From: Cercozoa sp. M6MM
Lineage: Eukaryota; Endomyxa: Ascetosporea
Assembly: GCA_040357565.1 (NCBI GenBank)
Contig: JBDODJ010000021.1
Strand: one strand, 5' to 3'
Length of the DNA: 64,000 bases
Made by a program: the position numbers and the translations under genes. The notes under the pieces are model-generated. The model ran no database searches, was not told where the DNA came from, and saw only the letters and a list, made by a program, of their open reading frames with translations. Of the stretch, positions 1-10,953 are shown in pieces. Numbering within the stretch: the stretch's first letter is position 1; each line of letters begins with the position of its first letter.

Positions 1-32
<32 letters not shown>

Positions 33-292
33 GCGCATCGTTTCCTGTTGCGCCCAAAGCTTCGTTCGCGAAACTTCACTCGAAGTTCGCAAAGCTTCGC
101 CGAGTTTCGTAACCAAGCGGAGCGATTGCGTCGAAATTGCATTTGAATTTCGACAAAATTTTAGCGATTTTCTCGTAAAGTTTCATCATCTCGCAATTTC
201 AAATTGTTTTTGTTCCATTTTCAGTAAAGCGTATCAAAAATTTAGATTCGGCGATTTCGCATCAAGCGAAACGAACGAAAAGCCAAATGCAC
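1..292. other. Probable intron of aconitase gene with (AC)n repeat
   Basis: Bases 1-20 are an (AC)n run followed by AT-rich sequence with several TTCGCGAA-like stretches. I see no reading frame here that continues the aconitase protein to the right, so this is most likely the third intron of that minus-strand gene, beginning at about 292 with GTGCAT. Confidence 0.4.
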
Positions 293-609
293 CTGGTTCT
301 CGGACCACTGGAGGATGTTATGCACATCCGCCTGCGAGATCGCGAAGTCGTCGCAGTTGCGCACTACACAGAAAAACAACTACACCAACGCCGTTTCATT
401 TAGCTACAACAAAGTACCAGCAGACTCAAGCAGCACACGGATCGACATCGGCAGCGAAGCGACCGAAGCGCCTGTTTTTTTTTTTTGTTTTGCAATTTTA
501 CAAGTAGGTCATGCGGCAGTGTCAAGCGAAACATACCGGCGTGCGAGATATCAAAGTACTTCTTGCCATTCGCAAGCGATCGCAGCGTCTGCGCGCGCAG
601 CGGCTGCAC
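293..609 (-). CDS. ACO1: Aconitate hydratase, IRP1-type, N-terminal exons (partial)
   Basis: Aconitase isomerises citrate and isocitrate using a 4Fe-4S cluster; the IRP1 branch is cytosolic or dual. Three exons (609-537, 471-418, 363-293) join in phase to 66 residues. They read GKKYFDIS, then LPMSIRVLLESAVRNCDDF, then DVHNILQW, which is the conserved start of IRP1/cytosolic aconitase (LP.SIRVLLE.AVRNCD.F followed by I.NIL.W). Introns begin GTATG and GTACT and end CAG and TAG. The rest of the gene, including the cluster cysteines, lies left of the window. The start ATG is the first in frame. No mitochondrial presequence is obvious, which fits the cytosolic branch. The family call is firm; the exact start and the third donor are inferred. 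Confidence 0.82.
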
Positions 610-1088
610 ATCAAGGACAACACTTTAATTGTGAGAACAAAGCGCCCGACTGATCAAGTCAAAAAGCAAAAAGCAAAATGCAAAAAAAGAAAAATCCAGT
701 CACCGCGATGCGGGACTGAATTACAGTGCTGCGCACGTGCGCCACAACACGTGAAAACTTGTCAGACACGTGCGACACAGCATCACACTCAATCTAACCC
801 AAGGATTGCACAGCAAAAAACTCACATTCGAAAGCGACGACATCGTGCACACTAGCCCGTGTATTCTGGCCAATACTCACACAACGGTCAGCCGTGCGTT
901 TCGGAATTCACCGCTCCTCAAGTCGACCGGCTTTAATCTTTTCGGACAAAGCGGGTCCGGGAATTCAAACTGATTTTTCGACTCGCAATACAGCACATGG
1001 ATGTGTGCTTGCGTGTGATTATACACCTTAAATGAGTATCAAGGTACTTAAAAGCAATAGATTTCATATCAAGGATTATCGGTGAATT
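610..1088. other. Divergent intergenic region between aconitase and TAM41
   Basis: About 480 bp between two divergent start codons. Short overlapping frames on both strands show no family resemblance and no consistent splice pattern. It presumably holds both promoters; no clear TATA box or other element could be picked out. Confidence 0.4.
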
Positions 1089-2498
1089 ATGCAGGTGCTG
1101 CGCGAGATCACGAATCGGCTTCCGCCAGTGCGGTAGGAGACTCAAGGCCGTGTGCGCACTGTGGCTTGTTTACGTTTGTGTCTATAGGTACGCCGTAGGC
1201 TACGGTAGCGGTGTGTTCAGGCAGAGCGGGTACGAGAAACGGCAGTCGCCGCAAGTGGACTTGTTGCTTGTGAGCGATGACCCTGTGCAGTTCCATCGGT
1301 AGGTTTGTGGAAGGGGCATTGTGTGACACTAAAGTGTGTGTGCTTGATCGATGCCTCTGTAGAGAAGCACTGAATGACTCGACGTTGAAGGAGCACTACT
1401 CCTCCTTGGTGCAAGCGTGCAGGTATCTTGGGGCTTGGGTTGGTGCGAGTGTATGCTATGAGGACGCACTGCCTTGCAGCAACAATGAGAGCGCACTGAG
1501 GTGGCTCCAGCACAGTGGAACAGACGTATTTTTCAACAACAACTGTCGTCTGGGTGATCACTCGATCAAATATGGCGTGCTGTCCACCGAGTGTACATGC
1601 TTCAGTTTATCTTTTGATGTTTGATTTATTCCTCGTGCGTGTGCAGGTTTCCTGCGCGACCTGCTGACGTGGACTCCGTTTTGTGCGGCGCCACGTCTGC
1701 ACAAACCTGTCATTCTTGTGACTGGTACCTCTTCTCTCTGTACTTCTCTGTTTTTAACTAGAGACACATGAGACAGAAACGGAAGAACACACGGCCGAGT
1801 CTGAGTTCTTCCTACCTCCGGCCGACTTTGCCACCACGCTGTCGAATGAACCAGCCGAGCTCCTCCACATGTGCAATCCACAGACACATAGCATGGGTAA
1901 CTGTTGCCTTCTGTGTGTTAGATAAAATACGCAGATGTGTGTCCATACAGACCAGTTGCAAACGCTGATGTCTCTAAACCGTCTGATGGCCGCGTGCGTG
2001 GTGCGTGCTCGCAATCAACCCATTCCCTCTACAGTCGAGATGGATGAGTTCCTGCACCAAATCGTTGCTCTCAGGTGCACACATTCCGTGTATGTAAAGA
2101 GTGCACGAACCTTTTCTGTGCGTAGTTACGACGGCGATCTTCGCACAACAGTGGGTCTTGAAATGACCGACAAAACTCGCAATATTGTCAATGTATTGTC
2201 TTCCTTCGGTGAGTCTTTTTCGTCTACACTTTTGGCATAGGGTCAGTACGCGCACTTGGAACGAATCTACCGCCATCTTCTTCCATTTCTTGGCGGTGTT
2301 GTTGACGGAAGTACCATCACCTTCGAGAATGCTCACAGCGACCTCAGCATGGGCTTCACCGAGGAAGCACGCAGGAGGGCCGACACGATTCGCGTGCGCA
2401 ACCGTGAGGTGTCACTCCGTATGGCACTGAAGGGTTTGCTCACCACCGATCCGCTGACTTACGCGATGCAAAAGCTGCGCCGACGTCTGGGCAAGTAA
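1089..2498 (+). CDS. TAM41: TAM41, mitochondrial phosphatidate cytidylyltransferase
   Basis: TAM41 makes CDP-diacylglycerol from phosphatidic acid and CTP at the mitochondrial inner membrane, the first step toward cardiolipin. Eight exons (1089-1132, 1188-1298, 1363-1592, 1647-1724, 1762-1896, 1951-2074, 2126-2192, 2241-2498) join without frameshift to 348 residues. The nucleotidyltransferase signature YAVGYGSGVFRQSGY is followed by VDLLLVSDDP, which carries the acidic catalytic positions. Further family blocks are HYSSL, the IKYGVLSTE segment, FLRDLLTW, RLHKPV, and near the end the SYDGDLR and RNIVN motifs. Length matches the family (about 320-390). No long presequence is visible before the catalytic domain, so a small upstream exon may be missing. 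Donors include GTAC (twice) and GTAG. Confidence 0.93.
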
Positions 2499-4572
2499 AT
2501 GAGTGAAGCGAGCTGACGTTGGCGTATAGAACTGCGCTGAACGGACACAGAGCTGTTACGAAACGGTATTTTCCATCCGGCCAGTCAGATCTCTGGTGCT
2601 CCGTGCGGAAGAAAGCTATTCATTGAGCACTTTGAGAAGTGTGGTGTATTGTGTTTGTCTGGTACCCTGACCTCTCCGAGAGTGTTGCTAACCTCCTTAC
2701 CCTGTGTTTGGTAGACTGACCTCGAAAGAGCAAGACTTTGCTCCTTTCCTGAAAAGGCTCTCTACTCACCAGGTAAAGCACCTCTCCAGGCTCCAGTCCT
2801 TGCACTCTCACGTAATCCCTGTTGCTGTCTTCCCAGCACAGAGAGCCTTTCTTTTTCTCCTTTACGTCCCTCCTTCTCCTTCCTTCCTTCTTCTGACTAC
2901 CGGGCCTCTCATCCTTCCCGACCAGTCTACTTCCTGTACTTTGCCGACCCTATCTTGGGGTAACTACATCTGAACTGACTACGTCTACTGACTCAATTCT
3001 TCTTCACATCGATTCCATTTGTTTCTTTACGTTTAGTCTTTTTTCCTGGCATAGTACTCTTTTGCACTACCAAAGCCTCAATTTCTGAAAGGCTGCGGTA
3101 ACAGAGCAGCTTGCGCTCACGTATCGTATACGTAGCCAACGCAACGCAACTAACGTAACCGAACGTAACTCACGTCAGAGACGCAATTCTTGATCGTGAT
3201 CAAGCAGCGCGCTTTTTACCGTATCCTTTTCTAACGAGGCCGCGCGTTTGCGTGTTAAGAACCGCTTCCCTGCGTATACAAATAGAAGTACCTCAAGTAG
3301 GATTTCTGTCGGATTACAAGTCGGAACGCATGAGTTAAACCCTTGGAGTGAAGCTTTTTCGCGGTCAATTTGATGCGGCGTACTCGGGGGGAAATTTGCT
3401 TCGTTTCTTTCTTCGCCCATAGGCCCTCTGTCAGCATTTTTAGGGTTTCCCGTCATCGGCCATGGTGTGTTGTTGATACAGCATTCAATACCTTTCACTC
3501 GATCATTGAAGCGCTTTGGTTTGTTTTTAACCTCAGCATCGATATCTTGAGTGGTTCTTTGTCCGTGAGCGACGCGCCCAAGGTCCTCAAGTTCGGCTTG
3601 AACGACGCTGCGAGTGCTGCTACTTTTTATCATGGTCGCTGCCAGAGGCTTTTCCGTAATTGCTTGTTCGTCAAAATCGCCTTTCACATCGAAGGTCATC
3701 GTCACCTGAGTAGCAGAGCACACGTAAGACAGCCCCTGCTTTCAATTTACTGCACCAGCACGTTTCATTTTCTCTCAACTCAGAATCATACCGACAAACG
3801 CGGTCGATGACCCGGGCGTCGTTTTGGTGGAGAACTAGGTTCCATTCCTGTGTTACTGCTCTGCGTGTGGGCGTTACTCTCGCGTTTTAGAGGGACTTGG
3901 AACTCATCAGATCAAGCAATCCTTTCAACTGCCCGCGCGGAGGCGTAGAAAGTTTGGATCGTGGGGCTTCTCAAAAAATGTAGCCACATCACAAAGGGGA
4001 CGCTAAATGCCAATTAGACGAGATCAATGCCACTCAGCATCCCAGATCGTATCTCTAAAGGTCGATTTAGGCCAAAACTAAGAAAAACAATGGCAACTGA
4101 GTCGACGGAGCCTTTCGGCTTCAACTGAGTCGAAAGAGCACAACTTTTCTTTTGGGTATCGGTACCGTTTTGTGGGTTTGAGCTGCCCTGATATGGTACT
4201 CAGTATACGCTATAGCATGCCACACCACGTGTACGCTTGCTTGTGGCGTGTTTTAGCAATGAAGAAGCGTTTTTCCTGAGAACAGCCGCGCTTAGAGCTT
4301 GGAACAAATGAAGAAAACCGGAAAAATCGCGTGAGCGCCGAGACCTGGAAATTCGAGGTAAAGGTTCAGGTTTCAGCGCCAAACTCGTTTTGTCGCCTTT
4401 CGGTCCCCTACACGCCTGATTTTGCACGGTGTGTGCTAACAGCACTACGCTGAGCGCTCTAAGCCCACGAACTCGGCTCGGTAGCACCGGTTGTCCGTTT
4501 TCGAAACTCGAGATTCTCCGCCCAGAAAACTGTCGTTCGGTGGCCCAGGAAGTTCCTTTCGTCAATTTGAAG
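2499..4572. other. Gene-poor region with one unsupported 182-codon ORF
   Basis: Two kilobases between TAM41 and the NahK-like kinase. Bases 2640-2960 are pyrimidine-rich on the plus strand. The only long frame is minus 3175-3723 (182 codons, beginning MCSATQVTMTFD). It lacks introns, belongs to no family I recognise, and has less biased third positions than neighbouring genes. It could be a degraded mobile-element fragment or chance. The stretch 3730-4570 shows nothing I can support. Confidence 0.4.
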
Positions 4573-5945
<1,373 letters not shown>

Positions 5946-6253
5946 CAGGACGCGCATGCAACTTCGTCGGCCTTGCCGCCCAGCGGCAAGTTCGCCGGCT
6001 CTTGCATGCCTGTTTCTTCCCCTTCGACAGAGTGGCCTCTCTGCCAGTGGCCTCGGTCTCGTGCTGCCTTCCCGCCTCGATTGCTCTCGACAGTATTAAT
6101 GGATAAGCGCGTACGTAGCTACAACACTATATACGACATAGCTTACTCGGACTACGCGACGCTATCAGTATGCGGTATACTTACGATGGCGCTAGCTACG
6201 GCTCAGCCACTTACTATGGTACGTACGCAAAGGTGGAGCAGCGGTCGGGGAGG

Positions 6254-7616
6254 TTAGAACATGCTGCCAGAGTAGCCGCGTGCTTCGCTCAGCTTGCTTG
6301 CAAGAGAGGTCGGCAAGAAGAGCGTGACGTGCGACTTGTCCGAGTCGTACGGCACGGTGAGTTCGAGCTGGCCCTTGTTCTTGCCGACACGGACTTCCTT
6401 GGACTCGTATACCGTGATGTTCCAGGCAAAGACACCGTCATCGTCGTACTCGACCTGTCACTCGAAAGAGTCCAAACAGTAAAGTCAGCAGTTGTTGAGT
6501 GTTTAAACAGTCAAGCGAAGTGTTACTCCAGGCAGCGACTTGCCAATAGTTTCCTCGTTCTGTCAAAATAAAGCAACTAAACAGCATAGCTCAGGTCATA
6601 GAAGCAACGGTACCACGAAGAACTGAATGTACTCCTTAGGCTTAACGCAGATGCTGTTTACGAAACAAAACACAAACTTTCTCAACAAAGAAACATAAGA
6701 AAAAATATTGGTTACGTCAGCTCACGAACAGGACGCACATGACCGTCATATTGCACCTTCATTCCTTTCTAGGCAAGGCAAACACATCGTGACAGATACT
6801 GTGAGACAGTGAACAAGACAAGGTACCGGCACGTCGAATAGGAAACTCTTCTTTCGTCGTGTGGCGGCCTTCTTTCGCTGAACTGCTCTTTTCGTGGCAC
6901 TCACAACACTCACCTGAGTGCTCTGTCGGTGAAACAACTTCGCAGAGACAAAGTAAGTCAAAAAGCAAAAGGAAAGAAGCACCTTGCCGCCACCTCCTCG
7001 TTTCGACCGACGGACCGACGACTTGGACTCTTCAGTCTGCATACTTTCGTTCTCGTCCTCGTCGTCATCATCCTCCTTCTGCAGCAACGGCTCGCGCTCT
7101 TCGGCATTGTCAAAGTTGCCCCACTGTGTTGGTCTGGATAAACAAAGCACATGAAAGCACTCAAAGGACGGAGAGCTTTTTCTGTTTGTACAGGGGCAGA
7201 GGAGGCATGGCATGCCCATTCTCGGGCTGCTCGGTTGACTGGACAGACGGAGCAACAGACTCATTGGGTGTTGCAATCTGCTCCTGTGATGTAGCCTGAG
7301 TTTCCGGTTGACTGATCGGTTGTTCGTCCGCTCGGTCGGGGACTAGACTGGTGACCGGAGAAGTGACTTGACTCGCGACCGCAACAACGGCCTGGTCAGT
7401 GACCGGAACAGCTGCTGGCGGAGTGACCTGGGCAGTGATTTGAGCAGTGACTTGGGCAGCAACTGGCACATTGCTCTCTGTCGTGTCAACAGCTTCAGCC
7501 GGCTGCTGAGGCAGCTCACTTGCACCGGCCTGCACCGCCAGCACTGGCTCTGACTGAACTGGTTCCATCTGCGCCTGTTCCGCTGCATCTGCTGCCACTG
7601 CCGGCACGACGTCCAT
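6254..7616 (-). CDS. Hypothetical acidic protein with Val/Pro/Ala-rich N-terminus
   Basis: No family recognised. Seven exons (7616-7192, 7133-6983, 6937-6914, 6877-6827, 6640-6614, 6559-6527, 6454-6254) join in phase to 303 residues. Residues 1-140 are disordered, with repeated VTAQITAQVT-like segments and many Gln, Pro and Ala. Next come an acidic run (KEDDDDEDENE) and basic clusters (RRSKRGGGGK, RKKAATRRKK) that could serve as a nuclear signal. The last 100 residues look folded and beta-rich: PKEYIQFFV, VFAWNITVYESKEV, GQLELTVPY and VTLFLPTSLASKL. That pattern could be an Ig-like or C2-like sandwich. Two acceptors are AAG rather than YAG (before 6937 and 6640), so those small exons are less certain. 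A CAG just upstream of the ATG suggests a 5' UTR intron. Confidence 0.6.
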
Positions 7617-7876
7617 CCTGGATCTGGAAAACAAAAGCCAAAAATGCTGGTCCCAAATATAACGAGTCTAAAGTCCCGGAGTCCTAGCACTCACATACCA
7701 ACCTTTACACCAGGCCTTGTACGTGCACGTATACTGGATGCTCCTACTGTACAATGCGCTGTCTGGCCGCACACCTAATGATTTGATTCTAAGTATTGTT
7801 TGCAACGACGGCTCTTCTAAACTGTGCGGAGGCGTGTTGCTACTCTGCTGTAACTACTGTCTAGTGCATTGAGGGA

Positions 7877-8645
7877 ATGCTGGGCCGTGTTGTGCGTGCA
7901 TCGCAAGGGGCCAATGAATCGTTTGCAATGCTCACCGGCCTGAGCGAGTTCTTGTCGGCTCAGTCGACCGCAAAGCGCGGCGATTTCGACGCCGCGAAGC
8001 GCGAGCTGAAACGCGTCACCGAAATTGTCGGCTTTGACGTGAATCTCTCGGCGCTGTCGCAGCTGCAGACCGCCGAACTTGCACGTGCACGAGGACGCTA
8101 CTCAGAGGCGCTCCAACACACGCGTGCTGCTGCCGAAAGCAGTTTGAACAATGGGACTTTGCCCTTTCTCAAACGTTTAGTTCTTCGCAAGTTGCTGTTG
8201 CACGCTGTTCGCACCGGTGATCGCGATGTGCGTTTCTTCATCAAGTTGCTTGTTGTTGGCAAAACTACGTTTGACTTTAGATCTTGTCGGAAGCACGGCT
8301 TGACGAACTTAAAGCCATTGCAAAGAAACTTTCTGACAGTGTAGACTCTCTTTTTGGCAGTTTGGCTTTGTCGTGGTTTTTGACTTCAGTTTGTCTTCTC
8401 AACTGGTGAATTGAGTGCTGCACAGGAGCAGGAAGCTGCCGAGCTGAGTGCGGTGAGGTGGCTCGCACGCGGTGCACCCAGTGATCTCGATTTCTGCCAC
8501 GAATTTGGCGACGCGAGTGCTCTGTGGCAGTCCTGGGCTCTCGAAGTGAGAGGCGACATTGCAGCGGCAGCAAAGTTTGCATGCGATAGCGTCGACAAGT
8601 TGCAACACACTGATGTATCTTTGCTGTTTTGCATATTGACAGAAC

Positions 8646-8694
<49 letters not shown>

Positions 8695-8704
8695 NNNNNN
8701 NNNN

Positions 8705-8753
<49 letters not shown>

Positions 8754-9432
8754 ACGTACACGTACACGTACACGTACACGTACACGTGTGTGTGTGTGTA
8801 GTTCGAGACTGATGCGAGAGTGCAAGCAGGCAGGTTGCAGCTTTTGCTTCCGGAGCCGGACTTGAACTTGTCGCGAGAGCACATGGACAAAGCACTCGAG
8901 TCGATCGATCAGTTGGCCGGAGAAGACGAAGAGAGCTTGACTAACAAATCAATTCGCCGCGACAGTGCGCTGCTTCACGTGTCGGCGCCGCTGTGCATCG
9001 CCAGTGGCGATGGTGTCACTGCTGAAGGCATTCTTCGCAAACTGGGCAGACAAGCCGAGTACAGGTACCAGCTTTTTGTTTTTAAAGTCCATATCGTGCT
9101 TGAACCTGGTAAAATGTAGCGTGTGCGACAATCTTCGCATGCAGTTGCACGTGGACACACTGGATGCGCACATTTCCCTGTTGCAAAAACTCAGTTTCAA
9201 CGAGCGCTCGCGTGCGGATGAAGGCTTGCCACTTCGCGCCGAGATCTCGCGCATCCTCGCCTTGAACGTCAAGCAGCCGAGCGAAGCACCGGCCGACGCG
9301 TGGCCTGAGCTGCGAGTCTCGTCGTGGACGCCGCGTCGCCTCGCCTCATTGACAGCCAACGCCGGCAAGGACACCAACGTGTGGCCCGAATATCATGTTG
9401 TGCAGCTCGACACGATGCACATCCTGCAGTGA
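7877..9432 (+). CDS. TPR-like helical-repeat protein, function unknown
   Basis: Five exons (7877-8227, 8281-8340, 8426-8614, 8802-9064, 9120-9432) join in phase to 391 residues. The protein is almost entirely amphipathic helix pairs with TPR-like spacing: FDAAKRELKRVTEIVGF, then ELARARGRYSEALQHTRAAAESSL, then GDIAAAAKFACDSVDKL, then ITAEG-like GVTAEGILRKLGRQAEY. No signal peptide or membrane segment is visible. This suggests a scaffold or complex subunit, but the family cannot be named. The third intron carries the long (GT)n microsatellite and an N-gap. The start is the first ATG in frame; an upstream exon cannot be excluded. Confidence 0.6.
8648..8800. repeat. (GT)n and (TACACG)n microsatellite in an intron
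   Basis: A GT run flanks a 10-base N-gap at 8695-8704. It is followed from about 8751 by six tandem TACACG units and then more GT, ending in the TAG acceptor of the helical-repeat gene. Confidence 0.95.
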
Positions 9433-9842
9433 CCTCCTCGGCCGTTGCATGAAAAGCGATTTTTTAGCGTAGCTTAGAACCAAAATCCACCGGCGCTCCG
9501 GCCGATTTGCTATTGTTAGAAGAACAAGCGTGCACATGTCTGAGTAAAGCCCAGAAATGCTCTGTGCAGCGAAAATAGGCGCGAAAAATGACCAAAAAGC
9601 CGAAAAGGGATTTTCTGTTTTCGTTTTGGTCCAGAAACAGAACAGACCTGAGCCGCGGACGAGAGAACCGCGCGGAAGGGTCAACTTCGAGCTCCTGCTT
9701 CCGAGTCGTGTTGATGAAACTCGGCACAGAGCAAGGTGTCCGTGCTACCAGCGTTGCGGATGGCAGCACACCCTCTGATGGTATGTGAACGTGCGCCGAG
9801 CAGTGTATTTATTGTATACTGAAAGGAGATTTATCGCACGCG
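9433..9842. other. Intergenic region
   Basis: About 400 bp between two plus-strand genes. Short frames exist on both strands (for example plus 9557-9778), but they lack intron structure and family resemblance. An AT-rich stretch around 9800-9840 (TATTTATTGTATACTG) directly precedes the next ATG and may be promoter sequence. Confidence 0.4.
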
Positions 9843-10499
9843 ATGTTTGGTCCAGATCGCGAACACGATCTTTCTTCTTCTACTAGTTCACGTTCAAGCA
9901 GACCGATGTATTCCGGAGTCGCTCATTCGGCACTCACTATATCCAGTGACATTGATTTAAAGATTGGATCGACAGGACTCTGGCTCTCGATTGATGTATG
10001 TACATTATAAATTGTATATCATGTGCATACAGACTTACATTTTATTTGGCTTTCAATGATGTAAGTTTAGATCGGAGTTGACGTCGTGGCCACAGTGCTT
10101 GAGGAAGCATTAGGTATATTTAATTTAGAGTGTTGAAAACAGGATGCCGGCGACAGCTTAATATTGCGGCAGGTTTTCGAGTTGAAAGAGTGGCCACAAA
10201 CAAAGAACTATACGCATATCCGGCAGGGACATTTCTTCAGGTCATAAATGGGTATCGCCCTCTGTTCGGAGGAGACATTTTTTAATGGCCGTATTATCCC
10301 TGATCGTGTAGAGATTACGACATCAGTGTTGAAGTTTGGAAGCAGGTGCGTGGATGACTCTTAATAAACAATATAAGTTTACTGTGCTTTACATGTCATG
10401 TCGAAATAGGACAATCCTGGAAAACTGCAAAAATATGTCTTTGAGGAAGCGAAACTCGACTTTTCCAGTTTGGTAAACTCAGCTTTTCCGGTTTCATAA
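9843..10499 (+). CDS. Five-exon orphan protein of 142 residues
   Basis: No family recognised. Five small exons (9843-9995, 10071-10113, 10143-10251, 10312-10345, 10410-10499) join in phase to 142 residues. This is strong evidence that the gene is real although no long frame exists. The first 25 residues are Ser/Arg-rich and disordered. A predicted beta-rich region follows: SALTISSDIDLKIGSTGLWL, IGVDVVATVLEEALG, RRQLNIAAGFRVERV and YDISVEVWKQ. The protein ends FSSLVNSAFPVS. Codon use is more AT-rich than the flanking genes. No signal peptide or membrane segment. Introns are 29-75 bp with GTATG, GTATA, GTATC and GTGCG donors. Confidence 0.62.
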
Positions 10500-10634
10500 A
10501 AATATGCCAGTTTGAGCATTTTTAATTTTCAATACATTCTGATATTTAGGGGTTTTTGGGAAGCAACGGGCTATATTTTCCTTCACATCTTGACGCAAGT
10601 TTCCCCGAGTTGTTTCTCGGTATTAACACACACA

Positions 10635-10676
<42 letters not shown>

Positions 10677-10695
10677 TCACACACACACACACACA

Positions 10696-10745
<50 letters not shown>

Positions 10746-10953
10746 NNNNNNNNNNNNNNNNNNNNNNNNNNNNNNNNNNNNNNNNNNNNNNNNNNNNNNN
10801 NNNNNNNNNNNNNNNNNNNNNNNNNNNNNNNNNNNNNNNNNNNNNGGGGGGGGGGGTTAAGGGGTAAAGGTTAAAAGGGTAAAGAGATGTAAGGGAATAA
10901 TGGGGGTTAAAGGGGTAAAGAGATAATAAAAGGGGTATATGTGCGCACTGTAG
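10500..10953. repeat. (AC)n microsatellite, 100-base gap, G-rich telomere-like run
   Basis: Bases 10627-10745 are (AC)n with interspersed ACTC. A 100-base N-gap spans 10746-10845. A run of GGGG(T)TAAAGG-type units follows to about 10935. The first exon or exons of the downstream membrane-protein gene, including its signal peptide, may be hidden here. Confidence 0.85.

Noticed and set aside
3175-3723. 182-codon minus-strand ORF
   Set aside because: No introns, no family resemblance and weaker codon bias than neighbours; kept only as a note on the gene-poor region.
8277-8895. His/Thr or Cys/Val dipeptide-repeat ORFs
   Set aside because: Artefacts of the GT/CA microsatellite and N-gap.
10846-10935. 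Real telomere or interstitial telomeric sequence
   Set aside because: Units vary (GGGGTTAAA, GGGGTAAA, GGGTAAAGAG), are short, and flank an assembly gap inside gene-rich DNA; similar arrays fill introns.
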